Below, one piece after another: positions 18,453 through 27,704 of a stretch of DNA of 64,000 bases. A program made the position numbers and the translations under genes. Source of the stretch: Sphingomonas abietis (GTDB lineage Bacteria > Pseudomonadota > Alphaproteobacteria > Sphingomonadales > Sphingomonadaceae); assembly GCF_027625475.1 (NCBI RefSeq), contig NZ_CP115174.1, positions 3,752,501 through 3,816,500 on the forward strand. The letters run 5' to 3'. The stretch's first letter is position 1; each line of letters opens with the position of its first letter. A model generated the notes under the pieces. It had not been told where the DNA came from, did not search any database, and saw only the letters and a list, made by a program, of their open reading frames with translations.

Positions 18453-20918
18453 TTAGAAGGAGAAGGTCGCTTTGACATGGAAGGTGCGGCCGATGCCCGG
18501 CAACACGTTGGCGTTGGCGTCGGTGTCGCTGTTGGCCATGAAGTAGAGCTTGTTCGCCAGGTTATCGACGTTCAGATCCACCCGAACCGGCCCGCGGACG
18601 ATATAGGCGCCGATCTTGAACAGCGCGTAGCTCGGCAGGCGGATCGCGCCCGGCAAGAAGCCGCCGGTGTGGCTGGCGTAGGTGCCGCCGCCGGTCACGC
18701 CCCAGCCGCCCTTGAAGTCATAGGTGGCGAACAGGCTTCCGCTCAAATCGGGCGAACTGTGGATATAATAGCCATTGGTGAGGCCGACATAGTTGGTCAG
18801 CGTGTAGAGATAGCCGCCATAGCCGCCGGTACAGCCCGCATTGGTGAGGCAGGAGGGAAGGGTGATGAACGTCCCCGAGCCGCCGTTCGAGCCGAGCTGC
18901 CTGGTCCGCTGATAGGCGCCGTTCGCGGTGATACCGAACCGCCGCGTGACGAGCCAGCGCAGTTCGGCCTCGACACCCCGCGTCCGGATCGCCGAAACGC
19001 TCGCCACGCCCGTCGCCGGCGTCGACAGATAGGAGCGCTTCTGATCATAGGCATCGAGCGCGATATAGAGGCGGCCGCCATTCTGCGAGCTCTTGACGCC
19101 GATCTCTCGGAGGCTCGATCCGCCCAGATAGGCCCCTGTCGGGATCAGCGTCGGATCGATGGAACCGCCCTGCGTCAACTGGAGCGACTTGCCCTTGGCA
19201 TAGGTGCCGTAGAAGGTCGCCCAGTTGAACTTGTAGCTCAGGCTCGCATTATAGTTGAACGGCGTGTTCTTGGCGGATTCCTCCGTATAGACGCCGCCGA
19301 CCTCCGTACCCCGGTTGATCGAGTGGACATCATAGCCATCGACCCGACCACCGAGCGTCAGCGACACGGGGCCGAGCGTCGCATCGGTCACGAAGAAGCC
19401 GGCGGCATCGTTGATCTTGCTGTAGATCGAGGTGGCCCACTGATAATTCGAGCCGCTCAGGAAGGGATCGTTGAAACGATCGTCGGCGGTCGCGCCGACC
19501 GAGATGTCGCGCCGATCCTCGGAGAGGACGAAATCGTCGAGACTGCCGAGATCGTGCGAGCTGGAATGACGGTAGCTGCCGCCCACCACGGTCTGGATCT
19601 TGACCGGGCCGAGGTCGAACTTGAACTTGTAGGTCAGCCGCTGCTCGGTGACGGTCGCGTTGAACACGCTGGCGAAGCCGTAGCTCTGATAGTTGCGACT
19701 GCTCAGCGTGTTGATGAAGCTCTCGAACTTGAGCTGGCTGTCATTGTCGAACTTGTAGGTGAGCCCGCCATAGCCGGTGTTCGCATAGGCCTCGTTGATG
19801 TCCAGCGCCGGATCGAGATCGGTGTCGCGCGGCGAAAGCTTGACGAGCTTGACCGTCCCCGGATCGAGTTCGGTATAGCCATTGGGCGTCGCGGTGGCCC
19901 CGATCGAGGGTGCGTAGAATTGCACCGTGCTGCCCCCGGTCGCCGCATAATATTGGCTCTTGGTGATGAAGGCCGCGCCCGGCGCGACGATCTTCTCGAG
20001 CGGACTGCCGGAAATATATTCCTGATTGTCGATCAGATTCTGGGTGACGCGGTTCCAGCCGATATTCTTCAGATAACCGTTGGAATGAAGATATTGATAG
20101 GTGCCGCTGAACGACAGATGATCGCCCAGGTCGGTCGAATAGGTTCCCTGCGCGATCTGCGACACAGGATGGTTGCCGCGATAGAAACTGTGGGAATCTT
20201 CGATTTTTCCGTACAGCGAAATGCCGCCGTCATTTTCGCCCAGCTTGACCGGAATGGCGAGATCGGCGGTCGCTTCCTTCTGGCGATAGCTGCCGAGCGT
20301 GACGGACGCGTCGCCGGTGACTTGCTGAATATATTTGGTCTTGTCGCCGCGCGCGCTCTTGGGGATGAAGTTGAGGAAGCCGCCGACCTGCCCCGAACCA
20401 TAGATTGGCGACGGTGGCCCGCGCACGATTTCGATGTCCGAGCTGGCGTCTACCGGTGTCGGAAAATTCGCGAAGTTGGAGATGCCCTGGAAGCCGTTGA
20501 AATAATTGTCCGCGACGCTGCCGCGGATGGCGATCGCACCGGGAACGCCGAAAAAGCTCCCGGTATAGGTGCCGGCTGCGACGGCGGTGAAGTCGTAGAC
20601 GCTCTTGATGTTATAGCGCGACAGCAGCTTGTCGGAAATATCGGTGATCGAGCGCGGTGTATCGACCAGCGGCTTGTCCAGCCCGAACAGCGTCGAGCTC
20701 TTGTCCTTTTCCATGACGCCCGAAATGTCGTGCGCGCCGGTGACGACAATCGCGGCATGATCATCCTGCTTCGACGCGGATGGCGCGGTGCTCGTGCTGG
20801 CATCGCCGGCCGGCGTCACGGATGCGGCCATATCCTGCGCCACTGCCGGCGTCGCGCCGGTCAGCGCTATCGATCCTACGCCACACAGAAAAGTGCTCGC
20901 CAAATACCAAGTTTTCAT
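18453..20918 (-). CDS. TonB-dependent siderophore-type receptor
   Basis: An 821-residue outer-membrane receptor. It has a signal peptide ending TPAVAQ, a TonB-box-like HAAIVVTGAHD, and a plug domain with VDTPRSITDISDKLLSRYNIKSVYDF, IRGSVADNYFNGF and DIEIVRGPPSPIYGSGQVGGFLNFIPKSAR. The phrasing VDTPRSIT...IEIVRGP is characteristic of the ferric-siderophore receptor branch. The barrel ends GIGRTFHVKATFSF with a terminal Phe. The ATG 20918 is chosen because AGGGGCGGGCG precedes it and MKTWYLAST begins a normal signal peptide. Xenosiderophore or another iron chelate is the probable ligand, though related receptors in sphingomonads also take up organic compounds. Confidence 0.9.
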   Translation of the reverse strand: MKTWYLASTFLCGVGSIALTGATPAVAQDMAASVTPAGDASTSTAPSASKQDDHAAIVVTGAHDISGVMEKDKSSTLFGLDKPLVDTPRSITDISDKLLSRYNIKSVYDFTAVAAGTYTGSFFGVPGAIAIRGSVADNYFNGFQGISNFANFPTPVDASSDIEIVRGPPSPIYGSGQVGGFLNFIPKSARGDKTKYIQQVTGDASVTLGSYRQKEATADLAIPVKLGENDGGISLYGKIEDSHSFYRGNHPVSQIAQGTYSTDLGDHLSFSGTYQYLHSNGYLKNIGWNRVTQNLIDNQEYISGSPLEKIVAPGAAFITKSQYYAATGGSTVQFYAPSIGATATPNGYTELDPGTVKLVKLSPRDTDLDPALDINEAYANTGYGGLTYKFDNDSQLKFESFINTLSSRNYQSYGFASVFNATVTEQRLTYKFKFDLGPVKIQTVVGGSYRHSSSHDLGSLDDFVLSEDRRDISVGATADDRFNDPFLSGSNYQWATSIYSKINDAAGFFVTDATLGPVSLTLGGRVDGYDVHSINRGTEVGGVYTEESAKNTPFNYNASLSYKFNWATFYGTYAKGKSLQLTQGGSIDPTLIPTGAYLGGSSLREIGVKSSQNGGRLYIALDAYDQKRSYLSTPATGVASVSAIRTRGVEAELRWLVTRRFGITANGAYQRTRQLGSNGGSGTFITLPSCLTNAGCTGGYGGYLYTLTNYVGLTNGYYIHSSPDLSGSLFATYDFKGGWGVTGGGTYASHTGGFLPGAIRLPSYALFKIGAYIVRGPVRVDLNVDNLANKLYFMANSDTDANANVLPGIGRTFHVKATFSF

Positions 20919-21349
20919 CGCCCGCCCCTTTTTTCTCAAATCCGGGCCTTCCGATTATCCTCATCCCCGCCGCCTCCTGACCGGAGCCGCCGTCACACGC
21001 TTGCGGACAGTGTCTGCGAACCTTCGTTGGCGCCGTGTTGTCATCGTTCCGCAACCATCAAGCTACAGGAGTAGCGTTGCTATTCTTGTTGGATAGCGCC
21101 CTCCATGTTGCGGCAAATGCCGACCTGCGGACGCCTTTGTTCGCCCCATGAAATCGAATCGCGGCCCTTGCGGAGACGCAACCGCCGCTCCCCGCCCCCC
21201 GGCAGGAGCCGAATCCGCCCATCCGGCACATCGCCCGGCGGATAGTGCCAAGAAACCAGACGCTGCGCGCCAAGAATGCCGCCGCCTGCCAGTCTAGCCA
21301 GCGTGCGCTCGCAGGCATGACGGATGCCGACGGCATGGAGGGCGGCGGT
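20919..21349. other. Divergent intergenic region, no gene seen
   Basis: These 431 bases separate the TonB receptor and SDR start codons. No conserved protein is visible in any frame. It must hold both promoters, but no box could be assigned with confidence. Confidence 0.5.
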
Positions 21350-22192
21350 ATGGCGAACTGGTTCATCACGGGCGTTTCGACGGGGCTCGGACGCGCCTTG
21401 GCGCAGGCGGTGATCGCGAAGGGCGACACGGTCGTCGGCACGGTTCGTTCGCGAGCAGATGTCGAGGCCTTCGAGGCGCTGGAACCGGGTCTGGCGCATG
21501 GCGCGCTGATGGACGTGACCGACGAGGCATCGGTGGCTGCCGCGGTCGAGGCGGCGGAGATCCTGACCGGCGGCCTGGACGTGGTGGTCAACAACGCCGG
21601 CCGGGGGTTGACCGGCGCGATCGAGGAGACCGGCCTCGACCAGGCGCGCGCATTGTTCGAGGTCAACGTCCTCGGCCCGATCGCGGTGATGCGTGCCGTG
21701 CTCCCTTATATGCGGGCGCGAAAGGCCGGGCACATCGTCAATATCACGTCGGTGAGTGGGCTCGCCGCCTGGGCCGGCACGGGTCTGTATGGCGCGAGCA
21801 AGTTCGCGCTCGAATGCATCGGCCGCACGCTCGCGCAGGAGGTGAAGCCGCTCGGCATCCGCGTGACCAACGTCGCGCCGGGCGGACTGCGCACGGAATT
21901 CGCGGGCGCGGCGCTCGCCGATGCCGAGGATCATATCGCGGACTATGCCGACACCGCCCATCAGGCCCGTGCGATCCTGATCGGGCATCGTGGCGAGGAA
22001 CCGAGCGATCCCGTGCTCGCGGCACAGGCGATCATCGCGGCGGTGTCGGCGGCCGAACCGCCGCTGCTGTTGCTGCTTGGCGCGGACGCCCTCAAATATG
22101 CCGAATATGAGTTTGCGGCGCTCGCGGCGGATATGGCCCGGTGGCGACCGCTCACCCTCTCAACGGCTTTCGAGGAGGAAGCCCTTCCCTAA
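21350..22192 (+). CDS. SDR-family oxidoreductase
   Basis: A 280-residue short-chain dehydrogenase. It has TGVSTGLGRALAQ at the N-terminus, NNAGRGLTGAIEE, and the catalytic Tyr147-x3-Lys151 (YGASK), with the catalytic Ser in ITSVSG. The pattern VSTGLGRALAQAV...GTVRSRADVEAFEAL matches the subgroup often annotated as oxidoreductase or short-chain dehydrogenase near aromatic catabolism genes. The ATG 21350 follows GGAGGGCGGT; longer in-frame starts lack such a site. It is convergent with the AraC-amidase fusion gene, leaving only two bases between their stops. The substrate is unknown. Confidence 0.85.
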   Translation: MANWFITGVSTGLGRALAQAVIAKGDTVVGTVRSRADVEAFEALEPGLAHGALMDVTDEASVAAAVEAAEILTGGLDVVVNNAGRGLTGAIEETGLDQARALFEVNVLGPIAVMRAVLPYMRARKAGHIVNITSVSGLAAWAGTGLYGASKFALECIGRTLAQEVKPLGIRVTNVAPGGLRTEFAGAALADAEDHIADYADTAHQARAILIGHRGEEPSDPVLAAQAIIAAVSAAEPPLLLLLGADALKYAEYEFAALAADMARWRPLTLSTAFEEEALP

Positions 22193-22194
22193 GC

Positions 22195-24543
22195 TCATCC
22201 TGCGAAAAGCGCCTTGCGGATGATGGCGTGGACTCCCCAATTGCCGTTGGCTACCTGGCTGATGCCGAAGTCCACGCCCACCGACAGCAGCGAGATCGCC
22301 TCGTCCTCGCTCAGATTCCGGATCGTCATCAGGAAGCGGCGCGCCTTGCGGAAACAGTCGCGCATCGCGAGATCGATCGAGGATTTCTTGTAGACGTCGG
22401 TTTGCGCGCTGCTGCCCAGTTCCTTGAGATAGTCGGGGTGCGAGAAGCCCAGGATCACCCATTCGTCGCGCGTCTCGATCATCGGGTAATCGAGATCGCG
22501 GATATAGGGTTTGCTGGTCTTGGCGGGGTGGAGGATCACCTGGATCACCGCCGTCATCGAACATTCGATCGCGGTCCCGCATAATTCGGAATCGCCCTGG
22601 CTGGCGTGCGGATCGCCCAGCGAAAGCAGGCCACCCGCGACCGCCACCGGCAGGAACACGCTCGCCCCCGCACCCAGCCGCCAATTGTCGATATTGCCCC
22701 CGAAATTGGCGGGCGGCACCGAATCGACCAGCTCAGCATGCGCTGGTGCCAGTGCGATCACGCCGAAATGCGGGCGCACCGGAATCTCGATGTCGCGCAG
22801 CACCTCGAAATTCTTGACGATCGTCTCGGGATCGACCGGGATGCCCGGATAATCGATCCGCTCGTGAACGACCCCGGACGGATCGGTCTGCGGCGTCCAG
22901 CGATAATTATAGACGGCGTGCGCGCACGGAGCGCGACCGGGATCGCTCTCCACCTCGAAGATGGTGACCACCTCGCGCGGCTTCGGTTCGGTGAGGAGAT
23001 CGTTGTAATGGAAGCCCCAATAGGCGGCGGCATTGCTGCCGAAGGCGCGCCCGGCGAAACGCGGGTTGCGGCTGGGCCTGGCATGGAGGTCGAGAATGCG
23101 GACCTCCACCACATCGCCCGGCTTCGCGCCCTCTATCGCGATCGGGCCGGTGCAGATGTGGACGCCGAACCCCTCCCCCGGCCCGCGCCCCAGCGCCGAC
23201 GCGTCCAACGGCCCCGCGCCGCGCCGCTCGATCGTCTTGCCCTCCGCCGTCCAGCGGTACACGCTCTCGGCACCGGGATCGCCTTCGATCATCCGCTCGG
23301 CGTCGTCGTTGGCATGGTGGGTGAGCGTCTCGACGGTGACATAGTCGCCCGAACGGACTTCGATGACGGGCTTGAGCGATCGACTGAAATAGCCCCAATG
23401 CACCGTATCGGGCCGCACCGGCAGATGATGATGGCGAACCTCCGCCGAACCCGGCTGGGGCTCCACCGGCGCTTCCGTCGATCGCGCCGCTTCCAGCTGC
23501 TCCTCGAGCTTCACGTCGCGCGCGTTGGCCGGCCGTCCACGCTGCGGGGCTTCACCGCGCATGTCGCCGAGATCGGGAGACTTGCGATATTCGCGCGGGC
23601 TCATCCCATAACGCTCGCGGAATGCGCGGCTGAACGAGGCGCTGTCGTTGAAGCCCCACTGAAACAGGATCTCGGAGATCGAGCGCTGGGTATGCAGCGG
23701 ACTGCCGAGATCGAGGCGGCAGCGTTCGAGCCGGCGCAGCTTCAGGAACTGACCGAAGCTCTCGCCATAGGTTTCGAACAGCTTCTGCAGATAGCGCGCC
23801 GAGATGCCGTGCTCGGACGCGATCTGGTGGATGTTCAGATCGGGATCGGACAACCGCATCTCGATCGACTGGAACACCCGTTCGAGGATCGCCGCCCGGC
23901 CGCCCGCAGCCCCGCCCAGGGCCTTGCTGGGGGCCGAGCCGAGCAGCGTCGCCGAGATGAATTCGGGAAGCGCCAGCTCGACGGGCCGCATCTGATCCTC
24001 GCTGACATCGACGATCGTGTCGGCGACCGATCGCAATAGCCCGGAAAGCATCCGCCCCATCGCGGTATCGTTGAGCAGATTGCTGATTTCGGTCGGCAGG
24101 GGCGTGCGCGATTTGAGCGCGGGCAGGCCATGCGGCACCTTCACCGCCAGCAGGCGATGATCCGACGAAAGCTCGAGCGTCGTGCGGGCACCGCCGCCGC
24201 CATAGAGAATATCGCCTTCCGATATCTCCAGGCGCGTGGCGCCGTTGATGGCTGCCATCCGCCCTTCGAGCAGCAGCGCCAGCCAGAGGCACGGGCCTTC
24301 CTGGCTGAAATCGATGGCGATCGATTGTGGCGTGCCGGAAATCCGGGCGAACTGAATTTTCTGCCCGCTCGTGAAGCTGACGAGTTCGCCATAGACGTCC
24401 GGGTTGGCATCGACGAGATCAATCGACACACGCTGCAGTGCAAAACGCCAGGCGTCGCGGCGCTGTTCGCGCGGATAGGCATTGGTGGTGAAGCGTAAGC
24501 CGCTCAAAATGTTCGCCTCGTTACCGTGCCGCGCCGGTCGCAT
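22195..24543 (-). CDS. AraC regulator fused to acetamidase/formamidase
   Basis: One uninterrupted frame of 782 codons holds two complete modules. Residues 1-320 are an AraC-family regulator: an N-terminal sensor, then the double HTH LNIHQIASEHGISARYLQKLF and ISEILFQWGFNDSASFSRAFRERYGMSPREYR. Residues 321-369 form a charged, Pro-rich linker. Residues 370-782 are a full acetamidase/formamidase (FmdA/AmdA) domain, with DTVHWGYFSRSLKPVIEVRSGDYV, HICTGPIAIEGAKPGDVVEVRIL, FGGNIDNWRLGAGA and SLGDPHASQGDSELCGTAIEC. The amidase half is a paralogue of the stand-alone enzyme at 26613-27704, and the AraC half resembles the gene at 17406. An internal ATG at codon 328 lacks a ribosome-binding site. The product may couple amide sensing and hydrolysis; this is inference. 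Confidence 0.88.
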   Translation of the reverse strand: MRPARHGNEANILSGLRFTTNAYPREQRRDAWRFALQRVSIDLVDANPDVYGELVSFTSGQKIQFARISGTPQSIAIDFSQEGPCLWLALLLEGRMAAINGATRLEISEGDILYGGGGARTTLELSSDHRLLAVKVPHGLPALKSRTPLPTEISNLLNDTAMGRMLSGLLRSVADTIVDVSEDQMRPVELALPEFISATLLGSAPSKALGGAAGGRAAILERVFQSIEMRLSDPDLNIHQIASEHGISARYLQKLFETYGESFGQFLKLRRLERCRLDLGSPLHTQRSISEILFQWGFNDSASFSRAFRERYGMSPREYRKSPDLGDMRGEAPQRGRPANARDVKLEEQLEAARSTEAPVEPQPGSAEVRHHHLPVRPDTVHWGYFSRSLKPVIEVRSGDYVTVETLTHHANDDAERMIEGDPGAESVYRWTAEGKTIERRGAGPLDASALGRGPGEGFGVHICTGPIAIEGAKPGDVVEVRILDLHARPSRNPRFAGRAFGSNAAAYWGFHYNDLLTEPKPREVVTIFEVESDPGRAPCAHAVYNYRWTPQTDPSGVVHERIDYPGIPVDPETIVKNFEVLRDIEIPVRPHFGVIALAPAHAELVDSVPPANFGGNIDNWRLGAGASVFLPVAVAGGLLSLGDPHASQGDSELCGTAIECSMTAVIQVILHPAKTSKPYIRDLDYPMIETRDEWVILGFSHPDYLKELGSSAQTDVYKKSSIDLAMRDCFRKARRFLMTIRNLSEDEAISLLSVGVDFGISQVANGNWGVHAIIRKALFAG

Positions 24544-24611
24544 CCACTATCCCGTTAGAATACGGGCCGTTGGAACAATGGTAGGCTGCCGAGCGCGGCG
24601 CGGTCAACGGA

Positions 24612-25832
24612 TCAGGCGACGGCCTCCGCCGGCGCCGGCAACGTCACGACATCGCCGCCGGCGACCGGCACGCGCGCGGCCAGATAGCGATGGATCAGCC
24701 ACTTGTTGAACTGCCCCTGCGCGCCCTCCTGCCAGGAATAGCGGCCACGCGGCGCGTAGCGTGAGCGCAGACCGACCTGCACCATTTCGTCGACATGCAT
24801 ATCCTGCGCGATGATGTGCGCGGTGGCGCGCATGTTCATGTCGAGCTTATGCTCGAACGCCGGATCCTTCATCGCGCCCGGCGCGAACAGCAGGCCGGTG
24901 TCCATCTCGAGCGATTCCGGCCCGTTCGGCCGCAGGATCAGATAGATCACCATGTCGCTCATCATCACCAGCGACAGCGTGGGCGGCACATTGGCGAACG
25001 TCATGCGGTGGCGCGCCTCGTCGGACAGGCCCGGGAAGATCGGCAGCACCGCGCGCTGCGTGGCGTTGAAGCTCGCGTCCCTGTGGAGCGTACCGTTGAA
25101 CCGCAGGAAGCCCGCGTCCTCGGGCTGAGATTCGGGGAACTCCGCCTGCCCGGAAGGCACGAAGTCGTGCAGCGGCCCCTGGTGGAGACGGCTGGCGTGA
25201 TAACCGTCATTGTTATTCTCGAACATCACCTTCCAGTTCCACGGAAGCGTCGGCGCCGGATCGGGCCTGGGGCCTTCCGCACTGGCGAGGTCATAGCCCG
25301 CAATCGCTTCGGCGATGCCGGCGAGGCGCGGCGCGAGCGGCGCCGCGTCGCGATCGAAATTGATGAAGATGAAGCCGTTCCAGATCTCGACCGCGAACGG
25401 CGGGAGGCTGTGGCTCGCCTTGTCGAAATCGCAGGTGCGTCCCATCGCAGGCGCGCCGACCAGCGTGCCGTCGAGAGCGTAGCTCCAATGATGATAGGGG
25501 CAGACGAAGCCGCGCGCGTTGCCGTGCCCCTCGGCGACGAGCATCGCGCGATGCTGGCATACCGCGGACATCGCCTTCACCTGGCCCGCCATCGTCCGCG
25601 AGACGATGATCGGCTCGCCGATGATCTGCGTGGTGAAATAGTCGCCCGGCTTGGACACCATCGCCTCACGGCCGACGCACAGCCATTCGCGAGCGTAGAG
25701 CGCGTCCTTCTCGAATTCGTAGAAATCGGCGCCCGTGTAGCAGACCGGCGGCAACGTCATCGAATTTTCGAGTTCGCAAGCCGATGCGGCCAAGGAGTCG
25801 AAGAAGCTGTCTGGCATGAGGCTCTGGGACAT
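24612..25832 (-). CDS. Rieske non-haem iron oxygenase, large subunit
   Basis: A 406-residue ring-hydroxylating-type oxygenase. The Rieske 2Fe-2S motif is Cys92-x-His94 (CQHR) and Cys111-x2-His114 (CPYHHW). The mononuclear iron site is Asp209-x2-His212-x4-His217 (NNDGYHASRLH), with a later Asp in AQDMHVDEMVQVG. The start MSQSLMPDSFF is preceded by AGGA; the frame is open to 25910. No small subunit or ferredoxin is nearby, so it is probably of the homotrimeric type and needs a separate electron chain, for instance the reductase at 9940-11181. Its gene follows the VOC gene by 93 bases on the same strand. An aromatic or quaternary-amine substrate is possible. Confidence 0.92.
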   Translation of the reverse strand: MSQSLMPDSFFDSLAASACELENSMTLPPVCYTGADFYEFEKDALYAREWLCVGREAMVSKPGDYFTTQIIGEPIIVSRTMAGQVKAMSAVCQHRAMLVAEGHGNARGFVCPYHHWSYALDGTLVGAPAMGRTCDFDKASHSLPPFAVEIWNGFIFINFDRDAAPLAPRLAGIAEAIAGYDLASAEGPRPDPAPTLPWNWKVMFENNNDGYHASRLHQGPLHDFVPSGQAEFPESQPEDAGFLRFNGTLHRDASFNATQRAVLPIFPGLSDEARHRMTFANVPPTLSLVMMSDMVIYLILRPNGPESLEMDTGLLFAPGAMKDPAFEHKLDMNMRATAHIIAQDMHVDEMVQVGLRSRYAPRGRYSWQEGAQGQFNKWLIHRYLAARVPVAGGDVVTLPAPAEAVA

Positions 25833-25925
25833 GGTGTCGATCCTGGACGATGCTGCAAGATGGATGAACATTATCCTCTCGCGCCGCCCGCGTCTTGCGC
25901 GGTGCGGCACGAGAAGTTGAAAAGC

Positions 25926-26417
25926 CTACTCGCGGGTGAAGCTCGCGGGCACCGCCGGATCGGCCCCGGCCTTGCCCCACAACAGGATCTCGCTGCCCCA
26001 CGGATCGCGGAATGCGTGGTTGTAGCCTTTGAACGTCGACCAATAATGGTCGCGCCACAGGATCGTCGCGCCGCGCTCCTCGGCGGCCGAGAGAATCCGC
26101 TCGGGCGTGTCGTCGTCGCCGATCAGGATCCAGATGCGCGGCTTGCGGCCGTCCGTGCTCAGCGCGCGCGGCTCGACGCCGGCCGGCTCGGGATGCGGCC
26201 GCGCATTGGCGACATCGAAGATGCCGAGGTGGAGATTGCCGATCGCGCTGTCGGTGCCGTCAGGATTGGGGAACTGCCCGCCCGGCACCATGCGGTGATA
26301 GACGCCTTCGGGGCGGGCATCGTTCTGCCAGCCGAAAACCTCGGCATAGAAGCGGCCGGCCGCAGCGGGATCGTCGCTCGGCATATCGACGAAGATAAGA
26401 GTGTTGGGCGTGGCCAT
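25926..26417 (-). CDS. VOC (glyoxalase/bleomycin-resistance fold) family protein
   Basis: A small 163-residue vicinal-oxygen-chelate protein. It starts MATPNTLIFVDMPSDDPAAAGRFYAEVFGWQ and ends with HAFRDPWGSEILLWGK, the normal VOC strand-helix pattern. GGAGG stands five bases before the ATG. Members bind a metal or a small ligand and act as isomerases, dioxygenases or binding proteins; nothing here fixes which. It precedes the Rieske oxygenase on the same strand and is divergent from the stand-alone acetamidase, so these genes probably serve one pathway. Confidence 0.85.
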   Translation of the reverse strand: MATPNTLIFVDMPSDDPAAAGRFYAEVFGWQNDARPEGVYHRMVPGGQFPNPDGTDSAIGNLHLGIFDVANARPHPEPAGVEPRALSTDGRKPRIWILIGDDDTPERILSAAEERGATILWRDHYWSTFKGYNHAFRDPWGSEILLWGKAGADPAVPASFTRE

Positions 26418-26612
26418 GCGGTCCTCCATTGGAATGTCCCGGCTAGCCTTGGCCCGCCGGGTCGCATCCGGCTTGGCGGATTGCGTCCGCTTTCTTGATC
26501 GGGGCGACCCAATCGCCCCCCTTGCAACTCTTGGGGCGCACCCGCGCAAGACCGTTCCGCCGATCGCACCGAGAACCGGACCCACACTACATTCTAGTCG
26601 AGCGGGGTATAC

Positions 26613-27704
26613 ATGGCGCTGGTCTGCAAGCATGGCGAAACTCGGGCGGATACGAAGCCCAGGGCGATCCATCATCTGAAGGCGACACCGGAGACGGTGC
26701 ATTGGGGCTATTTTTCCCCCGACATCAAACCGGCGCTGATCGTCCAGAGCGGCGATCTGATCGAAGCCGAGGCGATCACGCATCATGCCGGCGACGCACC
26801 CGAACTGATGTTCGACGAGGGGATCGAGCGGCTGTTCACCGAGATCGATCCCTCGACCCGCTCGCCCGGCGTCCACATCATGACCGGGCCGATCTACGTC
26901 GAGGGCGCTGAACCCGGCGATATGCTGGAAGTGCGCTATTTCCAGATGACGCCGCGCAACAATTACGGCTCGAACCTCGCGGCCAATTGGGGCCATCTCT
27001 ATCAGGAGTTCGGCGAGAAGGAGCGGGTGACGATCTACCAGCTCGATCCCAACGCCAACACGGCGAGCGCGCTCTACGCCTACGATTTCCCGGGAAAATA
27101 TCTGGTGCCCGGGACCATCACCCACTGCCCGGTTTGCGACCGCGAGCCCGCATTGCCGGGGATCACCATCCCGGCGCGGCCGCATATCGGCACGGCAGGC
27201 GTCGCGCCTGCGGTCGACGCTCCGGTCAGCACGATCCCGCCCGGCCTTCATGGCGGCAACATCGACAATTGGCGGATCGGTGCCGGCTCGACGATGTATT
27301 ACAAGGTGCAGGTGAAGGGCGGCCTGTTCTCGATCGGCGATCCGCACGTCAGCCAGGGCGACGGCGAGATTTCGGGAACCGCGATCGAGGCCTCGCTCAA
27401 CTGCCTGTTCCAGATCATCCTGCGCAAAGATTTCAGCTTCCCGTCGCCGCTGCTCGAGACGCCCAACAACTGGATCGTCCATGGCTTCGGCGCGGATCTC
27501 GACGAGGCCATGAAGGGCGCCTCGATGGACATGCTGCACCTGCTCAACGAGCATCAGGGACTGAGCCGCAACGATGCCTATTCGCTGATGAGCGTGGCAG
27601 CGGATTTCGGGGTGACGCAGGTGGTCGACGGGACGCTGGGCATCCACGTCCGCATCGACCGCAATCTTTTCCCGCAGAAGGGCGTGACGAAAGATCCTAG
27701 CTGA
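26613..27704 (+). CDS. Acetamidase/formamidase family amidohydrolase
   Basis: A 363-residue cytoplasmic amidase that releases ammonia from a small amide. Family landmarks are ATPETVHWGYFSPDIKPALIVQSGD, GVHIMTGPIYVEGAEPGDMLEVRYF, HGGNIDNWRIGAGSTMYYKV and FSIGDPHVSQGDGEISGTAIEASL. It lacks any DNA-binding domain, unlike its paralogue fused to an AraC regulator at 22195-24543. The start has only a weak GCGGGG upstream. It is divergent from the VOC and Rieske genes, and its end overlaps the convergent ribokinase gene by eight bases. The true substrate may be a larger amide than acetamide or formamide. Confidence 0.9.
   Translation: MALVCKHGETRADTKPRAIHHLKATPETVHWGYFSPDIKPALIVQSGDLIEAEAITHHAGDAPELMFDEGIERLFTEIDPSTRSPGVHIMTGPIYVEGAEPGDMLEVRYFQMTPRNNYGSNLAANWGHLYQEFGEKERVTIYQLDPNANTASALYAYDFPGKYLVPGTITHCPVCDREPALPGITIPARPHIGTAGVAPAVDAPVSTIPPGLHGGNIDNWRIGAGSTMYYKVQVKGGLFSIGDPHVSQGDGEISGTAIEASLNCLFQIILRKDFSFPSPLLETPNNWIVHGFGADLDEAMKGASMDMLHLLNEHQGLSRNDAYSLMSVAADFGVTQVVDGTLGIHVRIDRNLFPQKGVTKDPS

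Noticed and set aside
18378..21074. An 898-codon plus-strand frame across the whole TonB receptor gene
   Set aside because: It is the antisense shadow of the receptor; the minus-strand product has a signal peptide, plug and barrel, whereas this one has no recognisable domain.
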